Notes: generated by a model from the letters alone, not told the origin. A DNA stretch of 64,000 nt from Archivesica marissinica (GCA_014843695.1 CM026394.1:35582670-35646669), one strand, 5' to 3'; counted from the stretch's first letter, positions 20,544-32,824 are shown. Program-made: numbers and translations.

Positions 20544-22832
20544 CAGTTGTATGAGTGTATTGTAGTGTTACATAGACCAGTTGTATGAGTGTATTGTAGT
20601 GTTACATAGACCAGTTGTATGAGTGTATTGTAGTGTTACATAGACCAGTTGTATGAGTGTATTGTAGTGTTACATAGACCAGTTGTATGAGTGTATTGTA
20701 GTGTTACATAGACCAGTTGTATGAGTGTATTGTAGTGTTACATAGACCAGTTGTATGAGTGTATTGTAGTGTTACATAGACCAGTTGTATGAGTGTATTG
20801 TAGTGTTACATAGACCAGTTGTATGAGTGTATTGTAGTGTTACATAGACCAGTTGTATGAGTGTATTGTAGTGTTACATAGACCAGTTGTATGAGTGTAT
20901 TGTAGTGTTACATAGACCAGTTGTATGAGTGTATTGTAGTGTTACATAGACCAGTTGTATGAGTGTATTGTAGTGTTACATAGACCAGTTGTATGTGTGT
21001 ATAATAGTGTTACATAGACCAGTTGTATGAGTGTATAATAGTGTTACATAGACCAGTTGTATGAGTGTATTGTAGTGTTACATAGACCAGTTGTATGTGT
21101 GTATAATAGTGTTACATATACCAGTTGTATGAGTGTATTGTAGTGTTACATAGATCAGTTGTATGAGTGTATTGTAGTGTTACATAGATCAGTTGTATGA
21201 GTGTATTGTAGTGTTACATAGACCAGTTGTATGAGTGTATTGTAGTGTTACATAGACCAGTTGTATGAGTGTATTGTAGTGCTACATAGACCAGTTGTAT
21301 GAGTGTATTGTAGTGTTACATAGACAGTTGTATGTGTGTATAATAGTGTTACATAGACCAGTTGTATGAGTGTATTGTAGTGTTACATAGACCAGTTGTA
21401 TGAGTGTATTGTAGTGTTACATAGACCAGTTGTATGTGTGTATAATAGTGTTACATAGACCAGTTGTATGAGTGTATTGTAGTGTTACATAGACCAGTTG
21501 TATGAGTGTATTGTAGTGTTACATAGACCAGTTGTATGAGTGTATAATAGTGTTACATAGACCAGTTGTATGAGTGTATACTAGTGTTACATAGACCAGT
21601 TGTATGAGTGTATAATAGTGTTACATAGACCAGTTGTATGAGTGTATTGTAGTGTTACATAGACCAGTTGTATGAGTGTATTGTAGTGTTACATAGACCA
21701 GCTGTATGAGTGTATAATAGTGTTACATAGACCAGTTGTATGAGTGTATTATAGTGTTACATATACCAGTTGTATGAGTGTATAATAGTGTTACATAGAC
21801 CAGTTGTATGAGTGTATTGTAGTGTTACATAGACCAGTTGTATGAGTGCATTGTAGTGTTACATAGACCAGTTGTATGAGTGTATTGTAGTGTTACATAG
21901 ACCAGTTGTATGAGTGTATAATAGTGTTACATAGACCAGTTGTATGAGTGTATTATAGTGTTACATAGACCAGTTGTATGAGTGTATAATAGTGTTACAT
22001 AGACCAGTTGTATGAGTGTATTATAGTGTTACATAGACCAGTTGTATGAGTGTATTCTAGTGTTACATATACCAGTTGTATGAGTGTATAATAGTGTTAC
22101 ATATACCAGTTGTATGAGTGTATAATAGTGTTACATAGACCAGTTGTATGAGTGTATTATAGTGTTACATAGACCAGTTGTATGAGTGTATAATAGTGTT
22201 ACATAGACCAGTTGTATGAGTGTATTATAGTGTTACATAGACCAGTTGTATGAGTGTATAATAGTGTTACATAGACCAGTTGTATGAGTGTATAATAGTG
22301 TTACATAGACCAGTTGTATGAGTGTATTATAGTGTTACATAGACCAGTTGTATGAGTGTATTATAGTGTTACATATACCAGTTGTATGAGTGTATTGTAG
22401 TGTTACATAGACCAGTTGTATGAGTGTATAATAGTGTTACATATACCAGTTGTATGAGTGTATAATAGTGTTACATATACCAGTTGTATGAGTGTATGAT
22501 AGTGTTACATATACCAGTTGTATGAGTGTATAATAGTGTTACATATACCAGTTGTATGAGTGTATAATAGTGTTACATAGACCAGTTGTATGAGTGTATT
22601 ATAGTGTTACATAGACCAGTTGTATGAGTGTATAATAGTGTTACATAGACCAGTTGTATGAGTGTATAATAGTGTTACATATACCAGTTGTATGAGTGTA
22701 TAATAGTGTTACATAGACCAGTTGTATGAGTGTATTATAGTGTTACATAGACCAGTTGTATGAGTGTATTGTAATGTTACATAGACCAATTGTATGAGTG
22801 TATACTAGTGTTACATAGAACAGTTGTATGAT
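20544..22832. repeat. 34-bp minisatellite, about 67 copies
   Basis: Unit agttgtatgagtgtattgta plus gtgttacatagacc. Copies 1-13 nearly identical; later copies mix tataatag and tattatag variants and atatacc, so the two ends have different histories. Confidence 0.96.
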
Positions 22833-23359
22833 CATCTATCGAGTAACATACGCTGATTCAGTTAGTGTAAGAGTCGTCAGAAACCAGTTCTTAGCATAAT
22901 TCTACTTTCTTACCTATTGTTTTATTCATTCTGATGCATAATTCTGTTTCTGTCAGAAATGGAACACAGAGTTTGCATCACTCGGTCGTTAACACCGACA
23001 TAGGATTGTGGGTTGTAAGACAATCAATATTGCAGCTAGGTAAAAAAATAATCATTAACTTGGGAACAGTGGAAAACTGTTGTTGGTTCTTTTTTCTGAA
23101 ATTCCAAGCAATCAGTTGCGCCATTATTTGTTTGTTGGGGTACCTGTAAAACTCATCAAAAGCATAGCTGGCGTTATCCTGGGATTTTAGAGAAACTGGC
23201 AGAAAATGTGATGGTTTTGTTTCCTATATATGCTGTGTTTTTGTGGCAATAATCATTTGATCTTGGTAGGAAATGTCGTAAAATGAAATAAAAGTAAATC
23301 GGGGATATGGGGAATGATTAATCAAGAGTTGGAAAATGGTGGCATATGGATGGGGGTAT
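22833..23359. other. intron 1, unassigned
   Basis: The 71-codon ORF at 22934 has no recognisable family and no clear splice or start context. Confidence 0.45.
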
Positions 23360-23830
23360 TAATCAGGGATGGGGGAATGGTAGATCAGGGATGGGGGAAT
23401 GGTAGATCAGGGATGGGAGAATGGTAGATCAGGGATGGGAGAATGGTATATCAGGGATGGGGGAATGGTAAATCAGGGATGGGAGAATGGTAGATCAGGG
23501 ATGGGAGAATGGTAAATCAGAGATGGGGGAATGGTAGATCATTGATGGGAGTATGGTAGATCATGGATGGGGGAATGTTAGATCATGGATGGGGGAATAG
23601 ATCAGAGATGGGGGAATGTTAGATCATGGATGGGGGAATGGTAGATCAGGGATGGGGGAATGGTAGATCATGGATGGGGGAATAGATCAGAGATGGGGGA
23701 ATGGTAGATCAGGGATGGGGGAATGGTAGATCATGGATGGGGTAATGGTAAATTAGGGATGGGAGAAAGGTAATTCAGGGATGGGGGAATGGTAAATTAG
23801 GGACGGGGAAGGGTAAATTAAGGATGAGAG
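23360..23830. repeat. 22-bp minisatellite, about 21 copies
   Basis: Unit gatgggggaatggtagatca plus gg; strongly G-rich strand with runs of 4-5 G per unit. Confidence 0.92.
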
Positions 23831-24044
23831 AATTATTAAACTGGTGAGGAACCAGGTTGGTTTTCACTACACACATCTATACCTGCAAGACTATTATATT
23901 GTCTTAAATGTTGTTTCGCAATTGTTCGGAAATAAATTAATTAGTACGTAAACTTATTAGGCACTCGGTTGCATTATCGTGTTTACCAAGTGTCAGGACC
24001 CTGCACATCTTATTTATGATTGGTACCTCCGCCCTATCATTGTA

Positions 24045-24305
24045 TGATCGCAGGGTACGACTCATTGTGTCGGAACACGTGCTGTACATGATTGCATAGT
24101 GCGACTCATTGTGTCGGAACACGTGCTGTGCATGATCGCAGGGTATGACTCATTGTGTTGGAACACATGCTGTGCATGATTGCACAGTGCGACTCATTGT
24201 GTCGGAATACGTGCTGTGCATGATTGCACAGTACGACTCATTGTGTTGGAACACATACTGTGCATGATCACACAGTTTGACTAATTGGGTCAGAATATGT
24301 GCTGT
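24045..24305. repeat. 44-bp array, about 6 copies
   Basis: Unit tgatcgcagggtacgactca, ttgtgtcggaacacgtgctg, tgca; diverged. Confidence 0.88.
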
Positions 24306-24466
24306 TGCTGCATATCTCTACATACAACTTTGTTTCATCAGCTGTTCTAGGAAACATTAGGCATTTCCTAGTAACTTAATCAAAACTTGTCGCTAATAAT
24401 AATTTTACTTCAACAAAAGAAGAAAAAACAGTTTTTAATTCTAGTCTATAACAATTTTCGCTGTTT

Positions 24467-24922
24467 GCAGGACGTTTCTGTGTGTGGGACGTTTCTGTTG
24501 GCAGGACGTTTCTGTGTGCGGGACGTTTCTGTTTGCAGGACGTTTCTGTTTGCAGGACGTTTCTGTTTGCAGGACGTTTCTGTTGGCAGGACGTTTCTGT
24601 TTGCAGGACGTTTCTGTGTGCGGGACGTTTCTGTTGGCAGGACGTTTCTGTGTGCGGGACGTTTCTGTTTGCAGGACGTTTCTGTTTGCAGGATGTTTCT
24701 GTTTGCAGGATGTTTCTGTTGGCGGGACGTTTCTGTGTGCGGGACGTTTCTGTTTGCAGGAAGTTTCTGTTGGCAGGACGTTTCTGTTGGCAGGACGTTT
24801 CTGTTGGCAGGACGTTTCTGTTTGAGGGACATTTCTGTTGGCAGGACGTTTCTGTTGGCGGGACGTTTCTGTTGGCAGGACGTTTCTGTTGGCGGGACGT
24901 TTCTGTTGGCAGGACGTTTCTT
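24467..24922. repeat. 18-bp minisatellite, about 25 copies
   Basis: Unit gcaggacgtttctgtttg with ggc/cgg variants. Because 18 is divisible by 3 it is open in several frames on both strands. The apparent 113-197 codon ORFs are this array. Confidence 0.95.
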
Positions 24923-25205
24923 GCAAAATATTGTAGCACTTCTATCATCAGCGACTTAATTTTCACCAATTTTCATCATTTCTACATTATTTGTCATACA
25001 GCTGCCAAAATTCTCAATCAAACAGCCCTGTGATAATTACTTAATCCGAAATCACCAGTAAACAAAGCTACCAATACAAACATTTGTCAAATCAAAGCCT
25101 AGGAGAAGGCCGAGGATTGAGAATTTTAACACTGCTGAATTGGCTAAATGAGGTCACGCATGCATACCGAGAACTGAAAGTAGGGCGTTGTGAAAACACT
25201 GGTTT
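24923..25205. other. intron 1, small inverted repeat
   Basis: aaaattctcaatc at about 25007 and gattgagaatttt at about 25116 could pair; otherwise nothing seen. Confidence 0.5.
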
Positions 25206-25223
25206 TTATTAATTATGCTGTTT

Positions 25224-25482
25224 TGTGTGTGTTTTTTTAAAAAGTTTATTTAACGTCGCTACCGGTTTCACATTTGAGCAACGGGCAGTTTACCTAACAA
25301 CACCTTTCCTGGGCAGGCTCCAGAAATTTACCAACCTCCGTAAGAAACTGCCAACTTTTTCATATAAATGAGACACGGTCTGAGCGGGGCTCGAACCCGT
25401 GACCATCAGAGATGATATGTTACAGTGGTATACAAGTCAGCGACCGTAACCACTCGACCACGGAGGCGGACAAAAATTATTA
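25224..25482 (-). mobile_element. SINE-A (alternative tail), complete
   Basis: Reverse copy with B-box complement ggggctcgaacc and A-box complement ccactcgacca. The 18-bp duplication ttattaattatgctgttt lies at 25206-25223 and 25483-25500. Its tail is tttatttaacgtcgctaccg rather than the ttatatttcgggttttac type. Confidence 0.85.
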
Positions 25483-25900
25483 TTATTAATTATGCTGTTT
25501 ATTATTAAATTATCATTATATTTGGAAAGTCAGGGGTCATTGATTTTGGTGTATATTCAGATTTGTGGATGCACCATGTTTGTAGTTGTGATTTGGGATA
25601 TACAGTACATTTTCTGATGCCCACTAAACTCGAGCCCTGACTGATAGATAACACATGGTGCTTCTACTTAAATTCATATTAAATTTTTTTAATTTGTTGA
25701 TTTTTTCTTCAAATGCAACAGAAAGACTATAATTCATTGCGGCTTTAAACATACTATGCACTCTGGTGTATCACACATTTCAAAGAAATCTTGAACGCAC
25801 GTTTGGTGAGAAAAACAGAAATTAATAATAATCGTGAAGTATCTGGCAGAAAGCATATCAAAGTAAATAGTGAAGAAATTCCAGTCAGTTTCGGAACACA

Positions 25901-26170
25901 GTCCGCCTCCGTGGTCGAGTGGTTAAGGTCGCTGACTTGTATACCACTGTAACCTATCATCACTGATGGTCACGGGTTCGAGCCCCGCTCAGGCCGTGTC
26001 TCATTTATATGAAAAAGTTGGCAGTTTCTTACGGAGGTTGGTGCACCCAAGTACTGGTTAACCGCTGGAGCCTGCCCAGGAAAGGTGTTGTTAAGTAAAC
26101 TGCCCGCCGGCGATATAGCCCAAAATGGTGCTGATGCAGGCGTAAAACCCGAAATATAACAAAAATATAA
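25901..26170 (+). mobile_element. SINE-A, complete, with 15-bp target duplication
   Basis: tRNA-like head (Ser/Leu type) with an A-box-like TGGTCGAGTGG and B-box GGTTCGAGCCC. The body continues cctgcccaggaaaggtgttg, the tail is gggttttacgcctgca in reverse, and it ends ataacaaaaatataa. Target duplication cagtttcggaacaca at 25886-25900 and 26171-26185. Confidence 0.88.
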
Positions 26171-26505
26171 CAGTTTCGGAACACAAAGCATGCAAACTGC
26201 CATTATATTTTTACTGTCTGTAACAGTCTTCAGTTTATATCGGTACATTTATCGCTTAGCAAAGATCTTCAAAGAAAGAAGGGTAAACCAAGGGTACAAG
26301 GGAGGATATGGGGGGGGGGGAAGAATAAAGAATGATTTAAGCGCAGCAAAAAAATTGAGCAAATGTTTTAATAGCTGAATCATCAGTCATGCAACACAAA
26401 GGGAGATAAGGCCGTCCGTAAAATGGTTTATTTGACATAATGTGTGTGACCCAGAAAATTTGAGATGGGTCATTAAGTCGAAATTAAAATTTGGAATATA
26501 TTTTT

Positions 26506-26530
26506 GGGGGGGGGGGGGGGGGGGGGGGGG
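26506..26530. repeat. poly-G tract (25)
   Basis: Longest G homopolymer in the window, directly before a SINE-C; length may be affected by sequencing. Confidence 0.85.
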
Positions 26531-26552
26531 AGTTATTTGTTGGGGAGAGTTA

Positions 26553-26795
26553 TTAGTGGTGGTGGTTAGCGCGCTTGCTTCCCACCAATGCAACCCGGAT
26601 TCGTTCATCGGAACTTGAAATATGTGAGATTGTACGATGGTCGCCCGATCAAATAGGTGGGTTTTCTCCAGGTACTCCAGTTTCCTCCCACACGAATGAC
26701 CACATTTATGCTTTCATCCGCGCCAACGAGAGTGATTAATATAAGTTGTTAAAACTTGCTTCGCAATCGTTGTAAAATAAATAAAGTTTAAACTT
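26553..26795 (+). mobile_element. SINE-C, complete
   Basis: tggtggttagcgcgcttgct to ttcgcaatcgttgtaaaata; the body reads ttctccaggtactccagttt once. Preceded by a poly-G run. Confidence 0.7.
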
Positions 26796-26850
26796 TTTAA
26801 ATTCATATTAAAGGCTTTACCAGGAAAGAAAATAAACAGAGTATCCCGTG

Positions 26851-27061
26851 TTAACCTGTTGCCTGCTGAGTAAATAAAATCACATTTGCAAACAACATAG
26901 ATCCAGATCAGCCGCGGTGTAACAATCTGGATCTATGTTGTTTGCTATTTAGCCAATATCCGAATAGCAAACAGCATTGAGCAAGATCAGACGACACAGA
27001 GATCTGACATTATGCTGTTTGCAAAAGTGATTTTATCTGCCGCTAGCGTGCAAAGGGTTAA
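26851..27061 (+). mobile_element. M2 two-hairpin MITE, full copy
   Basis: TTAA at both ends; inverted ends TTAACCTGTTGCCTGC / GCGTGCAAAGGGTTAA. Two consecutive hairpins: GCAAACAACATAGATCCAGA / TCTGGATCTATGTTGTTTGC, and a second from AGCAAACAGCAT to ATGCTGTTTGC. Confidence 0.75.
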
Positions 27062-27361
27062 TTAACTTATTATTTAGTAACTATTAACTAGTTTCCTCTG
27101 AGTCTGTCCCACCTGTGGCACTCGTAAAAATCTCATAAAAACATTTGGGTAGCGGGAATTTAGCGTGGTTGGTCGGGAAACAAACAATATTTTCAGGATG
27201 GCCTGGGGGGGGGGGGGGGGGGTCAGAAAGAGGAAATTACACTTCATGCAAGGTATCCTGACGGTGCATTTTATGGCACAAGATTTAATAAAGCATGCTT
27301 TCATTTGACTGGTAATCCCGGGATCCCCGTCTGACAATAATAAAATTAACAGTCTCACGTC

Positions 27362-27800
27362 GGTATGTATTTTACGTTTATTTATCGTCGCTACCGGTTA
27401 CCCATATGAATGACGCCTCCTGAAGAGATTAGTCATTTTAGATTTTTGGAGGATAGTGCAATGATACAGACAGAGACCCATTTCAGAGTCTCCTCTGGTT
27501 CTTTTACATGCACGGTGTAAAGCACCGACACGAGACCTCGGTTTAACATCCCATCTGAAAGACTGTTAATTTTATTAGTGTCAGACAGGGGATCGAACCT
27601 TCGATCCCTAGATTACCAGTCCAGCGTGTCGGTGCTTTACACTGTGCATGTAAAAGCATCAGAGGAGACTCTGGAATGGGTCTCTGTGTCATTTCACTAT
27701 CCTCCAAAACTCTAGAATGACTAATCTCTTCAGGAGGCGTCGCTCATACATGTATGGGCAACTGGTAGCGACGATAAATAAACGTAAAACACACACATAA
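27362..27800. mobile_element. SINE-B inverted pair
   Basis: Minus copy 27362-27635 (tattttacgtttatttatcg to accagtccagcgtg) meets a plus-strand body 27630-27800 (cggtgctttacactgtgcat to ataaataaacgtaaaacaca) head to head. Confidence 0.7.
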
Positions 27801-28087
27801 AGATGCTAAAGTTGATTATGTGTACATTTAAATAATTGCAACACAAATGCAAGCAAGCTTTTATGCTTTCCAACGAATCATAGGAATTATTATAGTGACA
27901 TAAAAACCGACATTTCGTTGTTTGGAAGCTAGTTTGGAGCACATTTTAATCTCACTGTTTTAGCTTATGGTTCCCTAATGAGCCATTGCAATTTAAATCA
28001 AAATCAACATGGATGCTTCAGTAATGTCATTTATGACATCCTCTAAACACAATGTTCTAAGGCCAATATAAAGTATTGTTGACGTTA

Positions 28088-28196
28088 GCTTATACAAATT
28101 TATTTTAGCTCGATTGCAAAACAAGTTTTTACAATGGTAGATTAATCACTCTCGTGGCCTCATTCCTGATGGAATCCATCCCCATGAGGCAGAGAG
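28088..28196 (-). mobile_element. SINE-E tail
   Basis: tttattttagctcgattgca and tcattcctgatggaatccat, ending at ggcagagagtacaggg where M6 begins. Confidence 0.6.
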
Positions 28197-28199
28197 TAC

Positions 28200-28689
28200 A
28201 GGGAAATTGTCGCCCTAGGGACCCTAACTTCGCCCCCTGGTGCCACACTTATCCTTAAATGTTTTTTTTAAAAAATTTTCATACAAAATGTTGTCCAGGA
28301 AGATGCACTGGCCCATTAGTTTATACAAATTTATTTTAGCTTGATTGCGAAACAAGTTCTTTCAACTTATATTAATGGAATCCATCGCCACGAGGGAGAG
28401 CGAAGAGGCAATGTGGAATTTAAATGCCTTGCCTAAGGGCACAATCGTAACGGCTCCAGCGGGGCTCGAACTCCAGACCTTTCGCACCTGAAGCGAACGC
28501 GCATCCACTGCGCTATCACGACTTCCACCCACTGGCCCATTTATAAAGCACTGCTTCTATTCATATATTCTATGTAATGGTCATATTGTGTATTTTAACC
28601 CTATTTTGATGAAATATATTAAATAACACAACACCATTTAATGATGCAATCTCACTTTCTCCCAAATATTCGGACCTAGAATGAGGCCT
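28200..28689 (+). mobile_element. M6 repeat interrupted by SINE-E
   Basis: gaccctaacttcgccccctg to tcggacctagaatgaggcct. A SINE-E with a 12-bp duplication (CACTGGCCCATT) sits in the middle. Confidence 0.65.
28318..28529 (-). mobile_element. SINE-E, complete, with 12-bp target duplication
   Basis: Flanked by CACTGGCCCATT at 28306-28317 and 28530-28541. Tail attttagcttgattgcgaaa, head complement ccactgcgctatcacgact. Confidence 0.85.
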
Positions 28690-28849
28690 GAACCAGTCAA
28701 ATATTTCAACTATTTATAGCCTTTATTTTACCCAGCATGCAACGAGTAAAATGACTTATGGAATTATGAACATTGATATCTGTACCCCTGCAGTATTAGT
28801 TCAGTAAAATACAATTTTTCTCCAGGCCCTTAATTTGAAGAATATTTAA

Positions 28850-29200
28850 TAACACAATATTAACAGATAAAGGCTTCTAAAGCTGCTGGCCGGATTTTCA
28901 TGAGACTTCACAGGAATGATGAGTGCCGTGCCTAGTTGTGCATGTCCTTTGTATTCCACTCTGTTCATTTTTACCCTTTGAAGATTTGTGAAGAATACAG
29001 TTTTGTCTCGACTACTTCTGCTAAATCTGTAGTCAATGATACCTGCACATACTGATCAGTGCCAAATCTAGTTCTGCATAATTAGCATCGTCGCATTTCG
29101 CTCGATTAATTTCCCCCCAAAGTTATGGCCCTTTACTTCACTGATTGCAACACTGCTGAGGAGACAAAAACAATGTCTAGTTGATTCATACACTGAACAA
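28850..29200 (+). repeat. dispersed 'gattttca..acttg' repeat, copy
   Basis: gctggccggattttcatgag, gtgcctagttgtgcatgtcc, ttaccctttgaagatttgtg; related in layout to 32825-33490. Origin unknown. Confidence 0.5.
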
Positions 29201-29218
29201 ACAATATACTCTATGTAT

Positions 29219-29660
29219 GAGGGCTCAATCTAGAGGGGGACTTGGGTGCAGTAGTCACCCTAGGGGGTGCAGTAGTCACCCTAGGGGGTGCAGTAGTCAC
29301 CCGATGGCGAAGTAGCCGACTACGTGCCCTAAAAAAGAAGTAAAATACATGAGAAATATAAAATTATTCTTACGATTTTCATGCAAAATGTTATCCAGTA
29401 AGATCAATACACTGGCAATGGTCATAATGTATGTGTTTTACGTTTATTTATCGTCAGGGTCAGACGGGAGATCGAAACTGCGATCCCTTGATTACCAGTC
29501 CAGCGTGTTACCACTGTACTACAGATCCTTCTGTGGTTTGAGGGCCCTAAGGAGGATTAGTTCAAAACTAATTAGGTCACCCTCTATAAATAAAGAAATC
29601 TATCTATCTGGTCAAAATGTGTATTTTAACCCTGTTTTGTTGAACAATATTAACACAGTA
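29219..29660 (+). mobile_element. M6 repeat interrupted by SINE-B, with 21-bp triplication
   Basis: Starts gagggctcaatctagagggg. Near its start gtgcagtagtcaccctaggg is repeated three times. SINE-B sits between ggtcataatgt and ggtcaaaatgt, a probable target duplication. Confidence 0.55.
29428..29612 (-). mobile_element. SINE-B, deleted reverse copy
   Basis: tacgtttatttatcgtcagg jumps directly to gtcagacgggagatcgaaac, removing the body. Head complement ccactgtactacagatcc present. Confidence 0.65.
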
Positions 29661-29931
29661 TTTGTAGCATCTCTCCTGATTGAGAGTGAGCAAATCTGCA
29701 TGAACTTTAATTGAGCATATAATGAGTGACTGTATGTCTAGCACATTGATGTTAATTTGCCAGAACTGATAAATTTAAATCCACGACTAAATTGTAATAC
29801 ATTTGTGTGAGGAATAATTAATTACCCAGACAGATGCTAAAGATTGCTTTGTTTCACTTTTAGCAGACTGAAATAGTCTGTTCATAAATGGAGACATTTT
29901 GTTCTGAATAGCTGTTTCTCTATTCTGTTTT

Positions 29932-31268
29932 GTTCTATGTAGAATATCTCAGTGTGCAGCACATTCTATGTAGAATATCTCAGTGTGCAGCACATTCTAT
30001 GTAGAATATCTCAGTGTGCAGCACATTCTATGTAGAATATCTCAGTGTGCAGCACATTCTATGTAGAATATCTCGGTGTGCAGTACATTCTATGTAGAAT
30101 ATCTCAGTGTGCAGTACATTCTATGTAGAATATCTCAGTGTGCAGGACATTCTATGTAGAATATCTCAGTGTGCAGCACATTCTATGTAGAATAGCTCAG
30201 TGTGCAGCACATTCTATGTAGAATATCTCAGTGTGCAGTACATTCTATGTAGAATATCTCAGTGTGCAGCACATTCTATGTAGAATATCTCAGTGTGCAG
30301 CACATCCTATGTAGAATATCTCAGTGTGCAGCACATTCTATGTAGAATATCTCAGTGTGCAGCACATTCTATGTAGATTATCTCCGTGTGCAGTACATTC
30401 TATGTAGAATATCTCAGTGTGCAGTACATTCTATGTAGAATATCTCGGTGTGCAGCACATTCTATGTAGAATATCTCGGTGTGCAGCACATTCTATGTAG
30501 AATATCTCGGTGTGCAGCACATTCTATGTAGAATATCTCGGTGTGTTGCACATTCTATGTAGAATATCTCGGTGTGCAGCACATTCTATATAGAATATCT
30601 CAGTGTGCAGCACATTCTATATAGAATATCTCGGTGTGCAGCACATTCTATTTAGAATATCTCAGTGTGCAGCACATTCTATGTAGAATATCTCGGTGTG
30701 CAGCACATTATATATAGAATATCTCTGTGTGCAGCACATTCTATATAGAATATCTCTGTGTGCAGTACATTCTATATAGAATATCTCTGTGTGCAGTACA
30801 TTCTATATAGAATATCTCGGTGTGCAGCACATTCTATGTAGAATATCTTGGTGTGCAGTACATTCTATGTAGAATATCTTTGTGTGTAGTACATTCTATA
30901 TAGAATATCTCAGTGTGCAGCACATTCTATGTAGAATATCTCGGTGTGCAGCACATTCTATGTAGAATATCTCAGTGTGCAGTACATTCTATATAGAATA
31001 TCTCGGTGTGCAGCACATTGTATGTAGAATATCTCGGTGTGCAGCACATTCTATGTAGAATATCTCCATGTGCAGTACATTCTATGTAGAATATCTCAGT
31101 GTGCAGCACATTCTATGTAGAATATCTCAGTGTGCAGCACATTCTATATAGAATATCTCAGTGTGCAGCACATTCTATGTAGAATATCTCCGTGTGCAGC
31201 ACATTCTATATAGAATATCTCAGTGTGCAGCACATTCTATATAGAATATCTCAGTGTGCAGCACATTA
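29932..31268. repeat. 31-bp minisatellite, about 43 copies
   Basis: Unit agcacattctatgtagaata plus tctcagtgtgc. The variant ATTCTATATAGAAT makes a perfect 14-bp palindrome in many units. Confidence 0.96.
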
Positions 31269-31699
31269 GAGGTAAGCTCATAATGTGATTGTATCTGTTA
31301 AACACGTTTGTGAGTAAATGTTAAGTACACAGATGCTGAAGATTTCACTTCTGGCTGGCAGAAGTTGTCAGTTCCCAAATCAAACCGATCTGTTCGGAAT
31401 AGCTTAGGTATTCAGCGGTTAAGTTATGCCATCAAAACAGGGGGAAATGAGTCAGCTTGGGGACTGTTTACTCTCAAATCCCCCTTCCTTGTCATTCATT
31501 GCACCCATCGATACTACTCTTTATATGCTGAGTAATTTAAAGGCTACATTGGACAATTCATTACTGTTTTGTTTTTTATTTGTAGGTGAAAAACTATGCC
31601 TTGGAATTTGATTAGAAATGATTGTGTCATTACGACACAATTCTAATGAAATTCCGTGACATATCTGAATGTTCTTTTCAACGTTAGGAGCCAAAACAA

Positions 31700-31930
31700 A
31701 AGCATTATAAATGAGTTCTTAGTACACACTATAATTTATGCCAGTACTAGTTTGCAAAGAAAAAAGTTTAAGCATTATAAATGAGTTCTTAGTACACACT
31801 ATAATTTATGCTAGTGGTTGTGTGCAAAGAACAAAGTTAAGCATTATAAATGAGTTCTTAGTACACACTATACGCTAGTACTAGTGTGCAAAGAACAAAG
31901 TTAAGCATTATAAATAAGTTCTTAGTACAA
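31700..31930. repeat. 70-bp array, about 3.3 copies
   Basis: Unit aagcattataaatgagttct, tagtacacactataatttat, gctagtactagtgtgcaaag. A further diverged piece (agtacacactatggttactg) lies at 32610-32660. Confidence 0.85.
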
Positions 31931-32824
31931 TTGTTGCTGTAAGCTACAGTTCCTGGGAATACTGATCCATAAATTTATTCTAATCCCTACAGTGTGAACA
32001 TGTAATGGAAATGTTGCTCAATTCATCATGATCTGGCTGTTGCATTTTTTCCTAATGTTTTGCTGCTGGTGTCTCCGGAGACTCATTTCTCATCATTTTC
32101 CAGCTCTCTCCCTCAGCTATTTCATGTTTTATGGCTGCGTTTGCTCATGATTTGCCTATATTAGCAAACACAAGCTATTATTTGCTGTAATGGACATGTG
32201 CCCGGTATATACTCTATAGCTAGTTCAATTTGACTGCGGAAGTACAGCTAGTTCAATTTGACTGCGGAAGTACATTGATTGGTCAGTTCAAGCATTGAAC
32301 TGTGTATATATATATATGTTGTGATCACATAGTATACATCCAGTCGTTAACAGACAAAATAAAAATGCTACTATAGGTCAAAACCAAAGAGTGGGTGATT
32401 ATTATAACAAAGTTATCAAATTAGAAAAAAAGACATCACCTTATTTTGTCAGCATTTAGCTAGAATTGCTGAAAATGAACAAACATATTTAGCTTTGGTC
32501 GAAGGCTCTATATTTATTAACTGTTTAGCCATATCATGCTGAGCAACATCAAATTGTGGTTATATATATATATATATGTCGATTGTTCCTAGCAGGGATG
32601 AGTTTTTAGTACACACTATGGTTACTGTAAGCTTCAGTTCCGGGAAATACTGATCCATAAATTTAACAACATTAAAGTACATGTATTAGATGGATGATTT
32701 ATCGTTCACGTGAAAAAGGCTTTTAAGCCGAAAATTCGGATATAGAGAGGACAATATATCTGTATTTGCTACAAATTCACAAATAAATGTTTCTCACTCC
32801 TTTATTAGAAGTGTTTAGTATTAT
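31931..32824. other. intron 1, AT microsatellites and a duplicated 45-bp segment
   Basis: cagttcctgggaatactgat plus ccataaattta occurs at 31949 and 32634; agctagttcaatttgactgc is duplicated at 32218-32265; (TA)n at 32305 and 32561. Confidence 0.6.

Noticed and set aside
24376..25033. Up to 197-codon Cys-rich or Gln/Arg-rich repeat ORFs on both strands
   Set aside because: 18-bp array; all frames stay open because the unit length is divisible by three.
25901..25982. tRNA-Ser/Leu gene
   Set aside because: Head of SINE-A with target duplication and tail; same head in many copies.
29349..29714. 121-codon ORF
   Set aside because: Runs through M6 and a deleted SINE-B.
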